DNA of 44,432 nucleotides, taken from the NCBI GenBank assembly GCA_027459705.1, contig DAIDHM010000245.1, positions 1 to 44,432 of the forward strand, in the 5' to 3' direction. Shown one piece after another: positions 15,988 to 24,052 of this stretch. The DNA comes from Ktedonobacteria bacterium (GTDB taxonomy: Bacteria > Chloroflexota > Ktedonobacteria > Ktedonobacterales > JACDGC01). How positions within the stretch are numbered: position 1 is the first letter of the stretch; each line of letters begins with the position of its first letter. Made by a program: the position numbers and the translations under genes. The notes under the pieces were generated by a model, which worked only from the letters and a program-made list of their open reading frames with translations, was not told the DNA's origin and did no database searches.

Positions 15988-17289
15988 ATGACGGAAGGCG
16001 GAGCTTCCGCTGCCGGTCCGCTGCCAACTGAGCCATCCAGCACCCCCCCATCGCCCACCCGGCAGCCCCCACCTATGCCCCTGCAAGGGGTCCGCGTCCT
16101 TGAATTAGGATCGTATATCGCCGGACCACAAACGACTCGCGCCCTGGCAGATTTTGGTGCCGATGTCATCAAGGTAGAGTCTCCCACTGGCGGTGATGAA
16201 CTGCGCACCTGGGGTGAGTTGATCCCAACCGCAGAAGGCCCATATGCGGCATGGTGGCTTTCGGCATCACGCAACAAACGCCTGGTCACGCTGGATTTGC
16301 GTCAGCCCGCTGGCCAGGAATTGGCACTCCGACTGGTGGAACAGTGCGATATCGTCGTGGAAAATTTTCGACCAGGACGGTTGGAAGCCTGGAATCTGGA
16401 CTTTGCTCGCATGCAGTCGGTTAATCCGCGTGTCGTCCTGGTTCGCATCTCAGGATTTGGCCAGACCGGCCCGTACCATGAGCGCGCGGGCTATGGGAAT
16501 GTCGGCGAATCGATGGGCGGCTTGCGCTATGTAACCGGTTTTCCAGATCGTCCACCTGTTCGGGTCGGGACAAGCCTGGGAGATGGCATCGCATCGTTGC
16601 AGGCGGTGATCGGCGCGTTGATGGCGCTCCGTGTGGCGGAATCGACCGGGCAGGGACAGATCGTGGATGTGGCGATCACCGAGGCGGTCTTTTCGATGAC
16701 CGAGGCGATGCTAACCGATTATGTACATCTTGGCGTAGTGCGCCAGCGCACGGGCAACACCCTGCTACGGGCGGCGCCATCGAATGTCTACCTGACAGCT
16801 GACTCCCATTGGATCGCGATTGGCGGCAATGGTGACAATGTCTTTCGCCGTTTCGCCCGCGTGATGGGCCAGCCGGAGTTGGCGGATGATCCGCGTTTCA
16901 ATAATAACCAGACCCGGGTGGCCAACGTCACGGAGCTGGATGGGATGATCACAGCCTGGGTTGGAGAGCGGTCGCTGGCGGAGGTCCAGGCGCTGCTCGA
17001 TGCCGCAGGGGTTCCAGCGGGTCCGGTGATGAGCATCGCCGATATCGCGGCGGATCCACACTTTCAAGCGCGCGAGATGATCTATCATGCGCCCGATGCG
17101 CGAATGCCCGAAGGCTACGCCGTGATGCCTGGAATCGTCCCCCGACTGACAGAGACCCCCGGCCAGATTCGCCATACTGGGGGTGCTTTAGGCGCCGATA
17201 ACCGCGCGGTTTTCTCCGAATTACTCGGCCTCACCGAAGCGGATCTCGCGCGATTGGTGGCAGAAGGGATTATCGCGGAAGCGCGATAA
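15988..17289 (+). CDS. Class III (CaiB/BaiF family) CoA-transferase 2
   Basis: Second CoA-transferase of the operon, 433 residues. A proline/serine-rich leader of about 28 residues (MTEGGASAAGPLPTEP) precedes the fold; M30 is an alternative start but has no ribosome site, whereas GAAAGG lies eight bases before the chosen ATG. Family marks: GVRVLELGSYIAGPQTTRALADFGADVIKVE, SASRNKRLVTLDLR, DIVVENFRPGRLEAW, ISGFGQTGPYHERAGYG, and catalytic aspartate D199 in SLGDGIASL. It is clearly different in sequence from CoA-transferase 1. Two distinct class III subunits with a CitE-type lyase recall SmtA/SmtB plus malyl-CoA lyase of Chloroflexus, but they could equally act on different acids. Confidence 0.9.
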   Translation: MTEGGASAAGPLPTEPSSTPPSPTRQPPPMPLQGVRVLELGSYIAGPQTTRALADFGADVIKVESPTGGDELRTWGELIPTAEGPYAAWWLSASRNKRLVTLDLRQPAGQELALRLVEQCDIVVENFRPGRLEAWNLDFARMQSVNPRVVLVRISGFGQTGPYHERAGYGNVGESMGGLRYVTGFPDRPPVRVGTSLGDGIASLQAVIGALMALRVAESTGQGQIVDVAITEAVFSMTEAMLTDYVHLGVVRQRTGNTLLRAAPSNVYLTADSHWIAIGGNGDNVFRRFARVMGQPELADDPRFNNNQTRVANVTELDGMITAWVGERSLAEVQALLDAAGVPAGPVMSIADIAADPHFQAREMIYHAPDARMPEGYAVMPGIVPRLTETPGQIRHTGGALGADNRAVFSELLGLTEADLARLVAEGIIAEAR

Positions 17290-17300
17290 TCCCTTCTGCC
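17259..17300. terminator. 19-bp perfect hairpin at the end of the operon
   Basis: Arms 17259-17277 and 17282-17300 (GGCAGAAGGGATTATCGCG and its complement) are perfect over 19 bp with a GAAG loop. The left arm encodes the last codons of CoA-transferase 2 and the stop codon is in the right arm. It lies between convergent genes, so it probably ends transcription from both sides; no U tract is visible. Confidence 0.8.
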
Positions 17301-17340
17301 CTGGAGTTGGAGCTGGCACGGGTGAATTGTGTGCACATAT

Positions 17341-17730
17341 TCAAAGGGTTGGCTCGGAGGGGAATGCTGGCTCAATGCTCGCAGCCAGGCGCTTAGGAGC
17401 GGCCAATCGATACGCATCGTGGAGAAACGCTGTCACTTCGTCCCAATCGACCGCGCCAACATCTAACCGCAACCCCATCCACCCCTGATGGGCGAGATAA
17501 GCAGGCAAATAGAATCTGGTGGGATCGGTCTCGGCAAGCATCTCATTGATGCCTCGCGCAGCTTTGCAAGCGATCCCAATACGACCATCCCCATGATGAT
17601 CGTTCAAAAAATAAGCAAATGCCTTCGCCCGGACCAGAAAACGCACATGGACCCCAAACGCCGCGTGGCTGACTTCGGGCAGTCCCAGACAGATCGCCAT
17701 GATCTGTGCCAGACGTGGATCTTCTGCCAT
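17341..17730 (-). CDS. MmcQ/YjbR family (DUF419) protein
   Basis: Small cytoplasmic protein of 129 residues. It has the CyaY-like YjbR layout: an opening helix MAEDPRLAQIMAICLGLPEVSH, the strand HVRFLVRAKAFAYF, GRIGIACKAARGINEMLAE, the conserved turn DPTRFYLPAYLAHQGWMGLRLD, and DWDEVTAFLHDAYRLAAPKRLA. Members have a double-wing fold with suspected DNA-binding ability and no firmly known function. The ATG follows AGGAGAG. It stands alone, convergent with the CoA-transferase operon. Confidence 0.85.
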   Translation of the reverse strand: MAEDPRLAQIMAICLGLPEVSHAAFGVHVRFLVRAKAFAYFLNDHHGDGRIGIACKAARGINEMLAETDPTRFYLPAYLAHQGWMGLRLDVGAVDWDEVTAFLHDAYRLAAPKRLAASIEPAFPSEPTL

Positions 17731-18126
17731 GCTCTACCGCTCTCCTACACCACCAGAATTTGCCCGTACCAGGTGGTTGTTTCCATCATAGCATCCACAA
17801 TAGTGGGATGGGCTTGCCAGGATGATGGATCATCGCTAGAATAGGGATCGGCAAGCACGGTGTCTGGTGCCTGCCCCATCCTCGTGACAACCGCATTGAT
17901 GCGAGTTTTCCACATGTATGCGCAATGGTGCAACTGACCCCGTAACGAATCGCGCCCCACATCGACTAACAATGGGGATTATTTCAAGTTTCAAGCAGTC
18001 GAGGGAGATTTTTTAAAACCATTCAAAACAATGCCCTCACTGGTGGACTGTTTGTCCCCCCTGGCCAGGGTGCTTCGCTCACCACTCATGCTCCGTTGCC
18101 GCTGCGGCACAGATAGGAATGGCACG
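17731..18126. other. Intergenic region before the second two-component pair
   Basis: About 400 bases. I see no convincing gene; the minus-strand frame at 17745-17972 starts with TTG, lacks a ribosome site and resembles no family. The AT-rich stretch near 17985-18030 (TTTTTTAAAACCATTC) may hold the promoter of the response regulator. Confidence 0.45.
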
Positions 18127-18573
18127 ATGCCGAAAATCCGCGTTCTCCTTATAGATGATAATCAAGATTTGATCGATGTCCTCGCCGAAGGTCTGACCAA
18201 CCAGGGAGAGTTTGATGTCTTTACTGCTCTGGATGGTTTTGCAGGCCTGATGGCGAGTGTGGAATCGCAACCAGATTGTATCGTCATCGATGTGAAGATG
18301 CCCCAATTAGATGGCTATCAGGTGGTACGCGCGCTCAGGGGCGATCCCGCGACTGCCAACATCCCCCTCTTGATCTTGACCGCGCTACCCCAGGATCGCG
18401 AACGCTTCACCGGCCTGGCTTCGGGGGTGGATACCTTCCTGCGCAAGCCATTGACGCCACTGGAATTGGCGCGCGAGGTACGCGCGACTGTACTGATTAC
18501 CCCAGAGGAGCGCTTGAGACGCCTGGTTTCGTTCGCACAACAGCAAGACCTTCCGAAAGGCGGCCGATCATGA
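18127..18573 (+). CDS. Single-domain response regulator
   Basis: Receiver-only protein of 148 residues from the ATG at 18127 (MPKIRVLLIDDNQD); the frame is open upstream but the extension is not receiver-like and has no ribosome site. Acidic pocket D10-D11, phospho-acceptor D55 in CIVIDVKMP, threonine in LLILTALP, and lysine in FLRKPL are present. A tail of about 25 residues follows the receiver (TPEERLRRLVSFAQQQDLP) and has no output domain. It overlaps the histidine kinase by four bases (ATGA), so the two are coupled; it likely acts by protein contact or relays phosphate onwards. Confidence 0.9.
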   Translation: MPKIRVLLIDDNQDLIDVLAEGLTNQGEFDVFTALDGFAGLMASVESQPDCIVIDVKMPQLDGYQVVRALRGDPATANIPLLILTALPQDRERFTGLASGVDTFLRKPLTPLELAREVRATVLITPEERLRRLVSFAQQQDLPKGGRS

Positions 18574-20066
18574 CGACTGGGAGCGGACCCTCCGTTGGCA
18601 GTGGACCTTCCGGGCCGAACGGCAATGGCGTGGAAACGCTTTTCGATGTCTATGATCGACAACGCCGTTTACGCTTGCTACAGGTGATCGCGCCACTTCT
18701 GGCCTCCCTGGTCGCGGTCTTCCTGTTTGGCTATGGCATCTTCTTTGTCCGACTACTCCTGGCGCATGCCATGCAAGCATCTTTCGTTCTGGTCTTCATC
18801 AATACATCCTTGATCGGCGTTGCCTATCTCATCAGCTTCATCGCGACGCGCCAGGCGCGCGTTGGCGTCGCATCGTGGAGCATCACCGGCGCGACGACTT
18901 TTGCCTTCGTGGAAGTAACGCTGGTGCAAGGGCATCTCCAGGGCATGGGTACTTTCGTTATATCGCAATTCGCTGGTTTCATCGTCACCACGTTGCTCGC
19001 GGGTATTCTCGGCAACCGCGTGCAAATGTGGGTCATCGCGGCAATCGGCGTCCTGGATACAATCGCGACGGTGCTCATAAGCCCCCTCCCGACGGGTTCA
19101 ACCGGCCTCACCGCGCAACAGAATGGCATTGCCATTGCCTTCTTATTGATCGCTGAGGTGGGTACGGCCGTCATCGTGCTGGCCGTACAACAAACCTCGC
19201 GCGCGACACTGGCTGATATGCAATCATTGCAAACGGCCTACAACTATTCTAAACAACTCGATGACCTGAAAAATCAGTTCATCAGCAGTGTCAACCACGA
19301 GATCCGCAATCCAGTTATGGCGATGATGGGCTATCTGGAGAACATCGCCGCCGCGCCCTCCACCGTGCCGCGCGAGCGCCTCACCCTCTATGCTCAACGT
19401 GCGTTACATGCGGCCGCTTCGCTGCGTCGGCTCATCGACAGCATATTGGATACGCGCCGCATGGACCAGGGCGCGCATGATTTCACACCCGAGCCAGTAC
19501 CGCTTCGCTTGACCTTTGATGCCGCGATCGAGCTGATCGATCCTCAAGAAGGTAAATTGACGGAACGCGACCTCTTGCTGCATATGTCCGATCAACTGGC
19601 CGTGATGGGCGAATCGGTCCGCCTCCAGCAGGTTTTCACAAATCTACTCTCCAACGCCGTCAAATACTCTCCGGCTGGCTCCCCCGTTGAAGTGACCGCA
19701 CGCCAGGTCACGACACAAACACCAGCCCAGCGTCGCAAATCGCCGGAACGGCGCGATTGGGTAGAGATCCGCATCCACGATCATGGGCTGGGTGTTCCGC
19801 CCGATCAGGCTCCTCTACTCTTCAACCGCTTCGTGCGCCTCCCACGCGATCTCGCCTCCAATGTGGTAGGCAATGGCATGGGCCTCTACCTTTGCAAAGT
19901 CCTGATCGAGGCGATGGGTGGACGTATCTGGGTGGAGAGTCCGGGAATCCCTGGGGAAGGCAGCACGTTCGTCATACAACTCGCGACCGCTGAGGCCCAG
20001 CCAGCGCATCTCTCAGCGTCACCTGATGTCAGCGGTCGACGGATTCCATCCGCCACCACTGCTTGA
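18570..20066 (+). CDS. Multi-pass membrane histidine kinase
   Basis: Kinase of 498 residues; the ATG at 18570 overlaps the regulator stop. A glycine/serine-rich leader is followed by about six membrane helices (roughly 37-61, 70-92, 102-120, 128-146, 153-170, 186-206) with almost no outside loops, so it likely senses within the membrane or through small lipophilic or physical cues. The cytoplasmic part has HisKA with H243 in SSVNHEIRNPVMAMMGY, N-box NLLSNAVKYSP, G1 HDHGLGVPPDQ, F-box LLFNRFVRL and G2 GNGMGLYLCK. The first G-box has H-D-H rather than D-D-G, a mild departure. Its cognate partner is the receiver encoded just before it. Confidence 0.9.
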   Translation: MTTGSGPSVGSGPSGPNGNGVETLFDVYDRQRRLRLLQVIAPLLASLVAVFLFGYGIFFVRLLLAHAMQASFVLVFINTSLIGVAYLISFIATRQARVGVASWSITGATTFAFVEVTLVQGHLQGMGTFVISQFAGFIVTTLLAGILGNRVQMWVIAAIGVLDTIATVLISPLPTGSTGLTAQQNGIAIAFLLIAEVGTAVIVLAVQQTSRATLADMQSLQTAYNYSKQLDDLKNQFISSVNHEIRNPVMAMMGYLENIAAAPSTVPRERLTLYAQRALHAAASLRRLIDSILDTRRMDQGAHDFTPEPVPLRLTFDAAIELIDPQEGKLTERDLLLHMSDQLAVMGESVRLQQVFTNLLSNAVKYSPAGSPVEVTARQVTTQTPAQRRKSPERRDWVEIRIHDHGLGVPPDQAPLLFNRFVRLPRDLASNVVGNGMGLYLCKVLIEAMGGRIWVESPGIPGEGSTFVIQLATAEAQPAHLSASPDVSGRRIPSATTA

Positions 20067-20146
20067 GATTGCCACGTGCGAGCCGCGTTTGCTCGTTGGC
20101 CATGGTGCAACACAAGCCGGTCATTGTCGGGCAAATGACCTGAATG

Positions 20147-20175
20147 TTGACTGTGCAATAGACCGTCGGTATAAT
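20147..20175 (+). promoter_or_regulatory. Consensus sigma-70-type promoter of the peptidase gene
   Basis: TTGACT (20147-20152), a 17-base spacer and a perfect TATAAT (20170-20175), followed by a leader of about 55 bases. It is the closest match to the vegetative consensus in the window. Confidence 0.8.
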
Positions 20176-20194
20176 ATAAGCAACGTAGCCGACT

Positions 20195-20209
20195 ACCGGA
20201 TGGTCCGGT
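20195..20209. promoter_or_regulatory. Operator-like palindrome downstream of the peptidase promoter
   Basis: ACCGGATGGTCCGGT, six-base arms around TGG, about 13-27 bases after the expected transcription start. The same ACCGGA-N3-TCCGGT frame lies upstream of livK at 14436-14450. Confidence 0.45.
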
Positions 20210-20236
20210 GACGATCGAAAGAGGAGTAATTGAACC

Positions 20237-21142
20237 GTGATGCCGACCTCTTTGCCTTCCCATGAAGGCTATCTGCCATTCCATGGCTATCGTACCTGGT
20301 ATCGCGTCTATGGCGAAGATACGGCGGATCACGCGCCGCTCCTGATGCTGCACGGCGGCCCCGGCGGGGCGCATAACTACCTGGAGAATTTGAGCGCGTT
20401 AGCTCAGGTTGGTCGACGGGTCATCTTCTATGATCAGCTCGGCTGTGGTCTCTCGGATCATCCGCATCGGCCGGAGATGTGGACGCCTGAATTATTCGTA
20501 GCCGAGATTGATGCGGTGCGCCAGGCGTTGGGACTGGATCGTGTCCATATTTTTGGAAATTCCTGGGGCGGCATGCTGGGCATGCAATATACCCTCACCC
20601 AGGCTCCCGGCCAGCTGAGCCTGATCAATAACAGTGGTCCGGCCGATGTACCGCGCTGGGTGGAGGAAGTAAACCGCCTGCGGGCTGCCCTCCCAGCGGA
20701 GGTGCAGTCGACGCTCACCCAGCACGAGGTCGCGGGTACAACCTCCTCGCCAGAATATGAAGCGGCGACGATGGTTTTCTATCGCCGCCATGTGCTAAAG
20801 ATGGCGGAGTACCCCGATTTCGTGATGCAGACCTTCGCCCAGATCGCGGCAGATCCTGAGGTCTATCATACGATGAATGGACCAAGTGAATTCCATGTCA
20901 TCGGTACCATTAAAACCTGGTCAGTGCTCGATCGTCTCGGCGAGATTCGTGTGCCGACGCTGATCCTATCGGGCGAAGATGATGAGGTGACGCCTGCGAC
21001 GATGCGCCTGGTCGCCGAAGGCATTCCTGGCGCGGAGTGGATTCTCTTTCCCAATGTCTCGCACATGGCGAATGTCGAGATACCTGAACAATGTATGGCC
21101 GCGATCAATCATTTCTTAGACAAGGTCGAAAATCGTTTGTAA
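20237..21142 (+). CDS. Proline iminopeptidase-family alpha/beta hydrolase (peptidase S33)
   Basis: Cytoplasmic serine hydrolase of 301 residues, expected to remove N-terminal proline or hydrolyse related amides/esters. The oxyanion motif LMLHGGPGGAHNYL, the DQLGCGLSD turn and the nucleophile elbow GNSWGGMLG are characteristic of Pip. The acid is probably D in SGEDDEVTP and the histidine is in NVSHMANVE. The start is GTG at 20237 (ten bases after GAGGAG) or the ATG immediately next to it. It is a single gene with its own strong promoter and an operator-like palindrome in its leader. The exact substrate cannot be assigned. Confidence 0.9.
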   Translation: MMPTSLPSHEGYLPFHGYRTWYRVYGEDTADHAPLLMLHGGPGGAHNYLENLSALAQVGRRVIFYDQLGCGLSDHPHRPEMWTPELFVAEIDAVRQALGLDRVHIFGNSWGGMLGMQYTLTQAPGQLSLINNSGPADVPRWVEEVNRLRAALPAEVQSTLTQHEVAGTTSSPEYEAATMVFYRRHVLKMAEYPDFVMQTFAQIAADPEVYHTMNGPSEFHVIGTIKTWSVLDRLGEIRVPTLILSGEDDEVTPATMRLVAEGIPGAEWILFPNVSHMANVEIPEQCMAAINHFLDKVENRL

Positions 21143-21260
21143 CAGAGGAATAGCAGCATAGGTTGGCCGTTCGGATGGGCCTGGTGGCACCAGTCCATCG
21201 CGCGATGGGCTGGTTCTCCAAAGGCCATAAGAGCATGCACATTTCCGCAACGGAATTATC

Positions 21261-21325
21261 ATCACCATCCGCCACGCTCTTCTGGAGTGCAGCGGATGGT
21301 GATTGTGCGCCGTGCATTTGCACGG
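21261..21325. terminator. Hairpins between convergent peptidase and FtsH-like genes
   Basis: ATCACCATCCGC (21261-21272) pairs perfectly with GCGGATGGTGAT (21292-21303), and a second hairpin CCGTGCA-TT-TGCACGG follows at 21310-21325. They lie in the 192-base gap between two converging genes and probably serve as a bidirectional terminator. Confidence 0.6.
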
Positions 21326-21334
21326 TAGTTCGGA

Positions 21335-23173
21335 TCACGAGAGCGGACCCGTACCATTGCTAGGAGACGGAAGGTCGGCGAGTTGGCCATCGATCAGCTT
21401 TTCGTGCTTATGCCCGTTGGTGGGTGGGGGAGGCGATGCATCGACCTGCGCCAGCGCGGACATCGCAATCTCGGCCAACGCGCTCGGCGGGAGCGGTGGC
21501 ACATCGGCGCGGGCGATCAAATCCAGCACCTCCTCGCCCTCCAGATCTTCGCGGAGGATCAGCGCTTCGGCTACCGAGACCACCGCCGCGCGATGGTGCT
21601 CGAGCAGGGCACGAACGCTGGTATAAGCGCGTCGCAGGACGGCCTCTGCCTCGCGACGGATCTCTGGATCAACGAAGAGGCGGTCATGGTCATTCATAGC
21701 GAGCACCGAGAAGAATGAGTCACCCATGCCGCAGACCGTCACATACTGCAGCGCTAACTGCGTTGCGCGCTGCAAATCGCCCGCGACGCCGTTCAGGCGC
21801 GTCTGCAGGAAGAGTTCTTCGGCGGCGCGGCTGGCGAGCAGCACCTGGATCTCGGCGAAGATCTCTTCGGCGGAATTCGTCACGATCTCTTCCATCTCGC
21901 GGTACGAGACATAGGCTTCAGCGCCACCCGCTCCCAGGCGCTTCGAAATGGTGGCATGGGTGACCCGATGCCGGGCCAGCAGTTTTGCCTGGGCGACGGC
22001 ATGCCCCGCCTCGTGATACGCCAGGCGGCGCTTTTCCAGCGGGGAGAGTTGGCGCGGCATACGCAGGCCATGCTCATGCGTTTCGCGCGCCTCGCAGATA
22101 TCCTGATATTGCATCGAGGTGCGTCCGGCGAAGTGCGCGATGACCACCGCTTCATTGATAACATATTTGATGGCGACGGGGGTATAACCCCGGAAGTCGC
22201 CTACAAGCTTAGACATCTCGATATGATCGTGCTTGACCTTGCTCAAATAATAGTCAATGACTTCAGCGCGGTGCGCGTCGGAAGGCGGCGCAACGACAAT
22301 TCGACGATCGAAGCGGCCGGGACGCAGTAGCGCGGCGTCCAGAGATTCGGGGATATTAGTAGCGCCAATCGTCAAGACTGGCTCGCGGATCGCTTTCCCA
22401 TGATAAAGACCGAGCATGCGCAGGAAGCGACGGACAAAGCTATTGTCGCTGGGTGGTGGATCCATCTGCATGAGCAACTCATTCAAACCGCCTGTCCCGC
22501 CACCAAACATGCCGAACCCGCCGCCCATGCCCATCTGATTGGACCCACCGCTACCACGCGAGAGGCCAATGGCATCAAACTCATCCATGAAGATGATGCA
22601 ACCACCATACTCGCGGGCCAATCGCCGGGCTTTGCGGTAGAGATTCTTGATCATCAGCACGTCCATGCCAATGAACATCGCGCGGAAACTGGCGGCACTG
22701 GCATAGGCAAATGGTACGCCGGCTTCCGTACTGATGCACTGCGCCAGATAGCTCTTCCCAGTACCGGGCGGCCCGACGAGTAAGACCCCGCGGCTCACCT
22801 CGCCGCCCATCTCCTTGAAGGTCTTGACACCGCGGAGCAATGTGACGATGCGTCGCGCGGCTTCCAGCACTTCGGGATTGCCCTTATAATCCGCAAAGCC
22901 GATTCCCGTCTCACCCGGCATCACCCAGTAAAGTCGGGGACGGCCAAGGAACCAGAAGATGGCGACGAACTGCAGAATGCCAAACATCACCGCGACGCCG
23001 AGTTGCAGGATAATACCAAGTCCGCTCACCTGGGTCTGTGTGGTCGTGTGGCTGAAGATGAACCAGATCACCAGCGCTACGACTACAATCCCCATACCCC
23101 AGCGGCGGAAGAATCGTCCAATATTGTCGAGCGACCGATCGATCGATCGGTCCAGTTCCGCATCATTGATCAT
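21335..23173 (-). CDS. FtsH-like AAA+ metalloprotease without periplasmic domain
   Basis: Membrane-bound ATP-dependent protease of 612 residues. Two helices (about 28-42 and 52-76) are joined by only about ten residues, so the roughly 80-residue periplasmic domain of canonical FtsH is missing. AAA module: Walker A GPPGTGKS (134-141), pore loop MFIGMD with F167-I-G, Walker B IIFMDEFD (193-200), arginine fingers in LLRPGRFDR (282-290). Between Walker B and sensor 1 there is an extra glycine/methionine-rich segment (SNQMGMGGGFGMFGGGTGG) and a further insert PPPSDNSFVRRFLRMLGLYHG. The protease has HEAGH (387-391) and third zinc ligand D466 in GVAGDLQRAT. The C-terminal tail is proline-rich. It is co-transcribed with the single-pass protein upstream (15-base gap), which could supply the missing external domain. 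Confidence 0.9.
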   Translation of the reverse strand: MINDAELDRSIDRSLDNIGRFFRRWGMGIVVVALVIWFIFSHTTTQTQVSGLGIILQLGVAVMFGILQFVAIFWFLGRPRLYWVMPGETGIGFADYKGNPEVLEAARRIVTLLRGVKTFKEMGGEVSRGVLLVGPPGTGKSYLAQCISTEAGVPFAYASAASFRAMFIGMDVLMIKNLYRKARRLAREYGGCIIFMDEFDAIGLSRGSGGSNQMGMGGGFGMFGGGTGGLNELLMQMDPPPSDNSFVRRFLRMLGLYHGKAIREPVLTIGATNIPESLDAALLRPGRFDRRIVVAPPSDAHRAEVIDYYLSKVKHDHIEMSKLVGDFRGYTPVAIKYVINEAVVIAHFAGRTSMQYQDICEARETHEHGLRMPRQLSPLEKRRLAYHEAGHAVAQAKLLARHRVTHATISKRLGAGGAEAYVSYREMEEIVTNSAEEIFAEIQVLLASRAAEELFLQTRLNGVAGDLQRATQLALQYVTVCGMGDSFFSVLAMNDHDRLFVDPEIRREAEAVLRRAYTSVRALLEHHRAAVVSVAEALILREDLEGEEVLDLIARADVPPLPPSALAEIAMSALAQVDASPPPPTNGHKHEKLIDGQLADLPSPSNGTGPLS

Positions 23174-23188
23174 GTGTTCTGCCTCCGC

Positions 23189-24052
23189 CTACTGGCCATT
23201 GAGATTGGAGGCCTGGATAACCTGACCCTGGCCATCGACTTCGAAGTAGAACGTCTCTGCCACATTGTTTCCGGCGCTGTCGGACTTGATGACCTCGACC
23301 GTGTACTTGGAGACACCCGTTCCGGGCACGATGAAGTATCCCGTGTAGATGAACTGCTGGTAGGCGATACCTGCGGTCTTCTCTTGCACGAAGTACGAAG
23401 CATAGGCCGACTGGGTGATATTGTTCTGCGTGAAGGTTTGTTGGAGGGTTGGACTGAGGGCTGACCAAAGCTCCTGAGCATTGTACGTTTTGAGGCCATG
23501 CAAGTAGTGCAACACATTGGTCGGCAAAGGCGCCAGGCCCTGGGTATAATCGGTGATGGTAAAAGGCGCATTGATATCCGGGTTGGGGGATGCCGTCGCG
23601 ATGGGCACGGAGCCCAGCGCGCGCGCCGGGCGCGCTGTGGGTGTGACCATGTTCACGATGACCCAGAGCGCCAGAACTAATACGGCCAGAACCGCCGCGA
23701 CGCCCAACGAACGGCGCGGATGCTGGCTGACACCGTTACCGGCATAATAGATGCCTTTGAGCAGTGTCTTGAAGGGCCAACGGACGATGCGCCAAAAAAG
23801 TGGTCGCTCTGTGCGCGGCAACGGTGGCAATGCTGGTGCGCGTGGAGTTGACATGAATGGCGAGAGCGCGGCAGGCGCTACCGCAAGCGCAGGAGGTGGA
23901 GGTGGCGCGCCAATCGATTGCGGGCCATAGGGCGGTTTTGCTGGTGGGAGGTCCGCTGCCGACGAACGATCCACTATCGGCGGCAACACAACCTGCGGCC
24001 CTCCATAAATTGGTTCGGCGTCCTGCGCCGGCGGCAATGGTGGTTGGCTCAT
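23189..24052 (-). CDS. Single-pass membrane protein with proline-rich cytoplasmic part
   Basis: Protein of 287 residues of no family I recognise. The first 85 residues are proline/alanine-rich (for example IGAPPPPPALAVAP); a basic amphipathic segment (LFWRIVRWPFKTLLKGIYYAG) precedes one membrane helix at about 118-136. The external C-terminal domain of about 150 residues (TITDYTQGLAPLPTNVLHYL to FEVDGQGQVIQASNL) alternates helix and strands and resembles NTF2/DUF4878-like accessory domains in outline. The start follows GGAGAAGG by ten bases. It lies 15 bases upstream of the FtsH-like protease on the same strand, so an adaptor, regulator or substrate-recruiting partner is the natural inference. 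Confidence 0.75.
   Translation of the reverse strand: MSQPPLPPAQDAEPIYGGPQVVLPPIVDRSSAADLPPAKPPYGPQSIGAPPPPPALAVAPAALSPFMSTPRAPALPPLPRTERPLFWRIVRWPFKTLLKGIYYAGNGVSQHPRRSLGVAAVLAVLVLALWVIVNMVTPTARPARALGSVPIATASPNPDINAPFTITDYTQGLAPLPTNVLHYLHGLKTYNAQELWSALSPTLQQTFTQNNITQSAYASYFVQEKTAGIAYQQFIYTGYFIVPGTGVSKYTVEVIKSDSAGNNVAETFYFEVDGQGQVIQASNLNGQ

Noticed and set aside
17745-17972. 75-residue minus-strand frame
   Set aside because: TTG start, no ribosome site, no hydrophobic or domain pattern, and no recognisable family.
18276-18569. 98-residue N-terminal extension of the second histidine kinase
   Set aside because: It lies out of frame inside the response-regulator gene; ATG at 18570 overlaps the regulator stop in the usual ATGA form.
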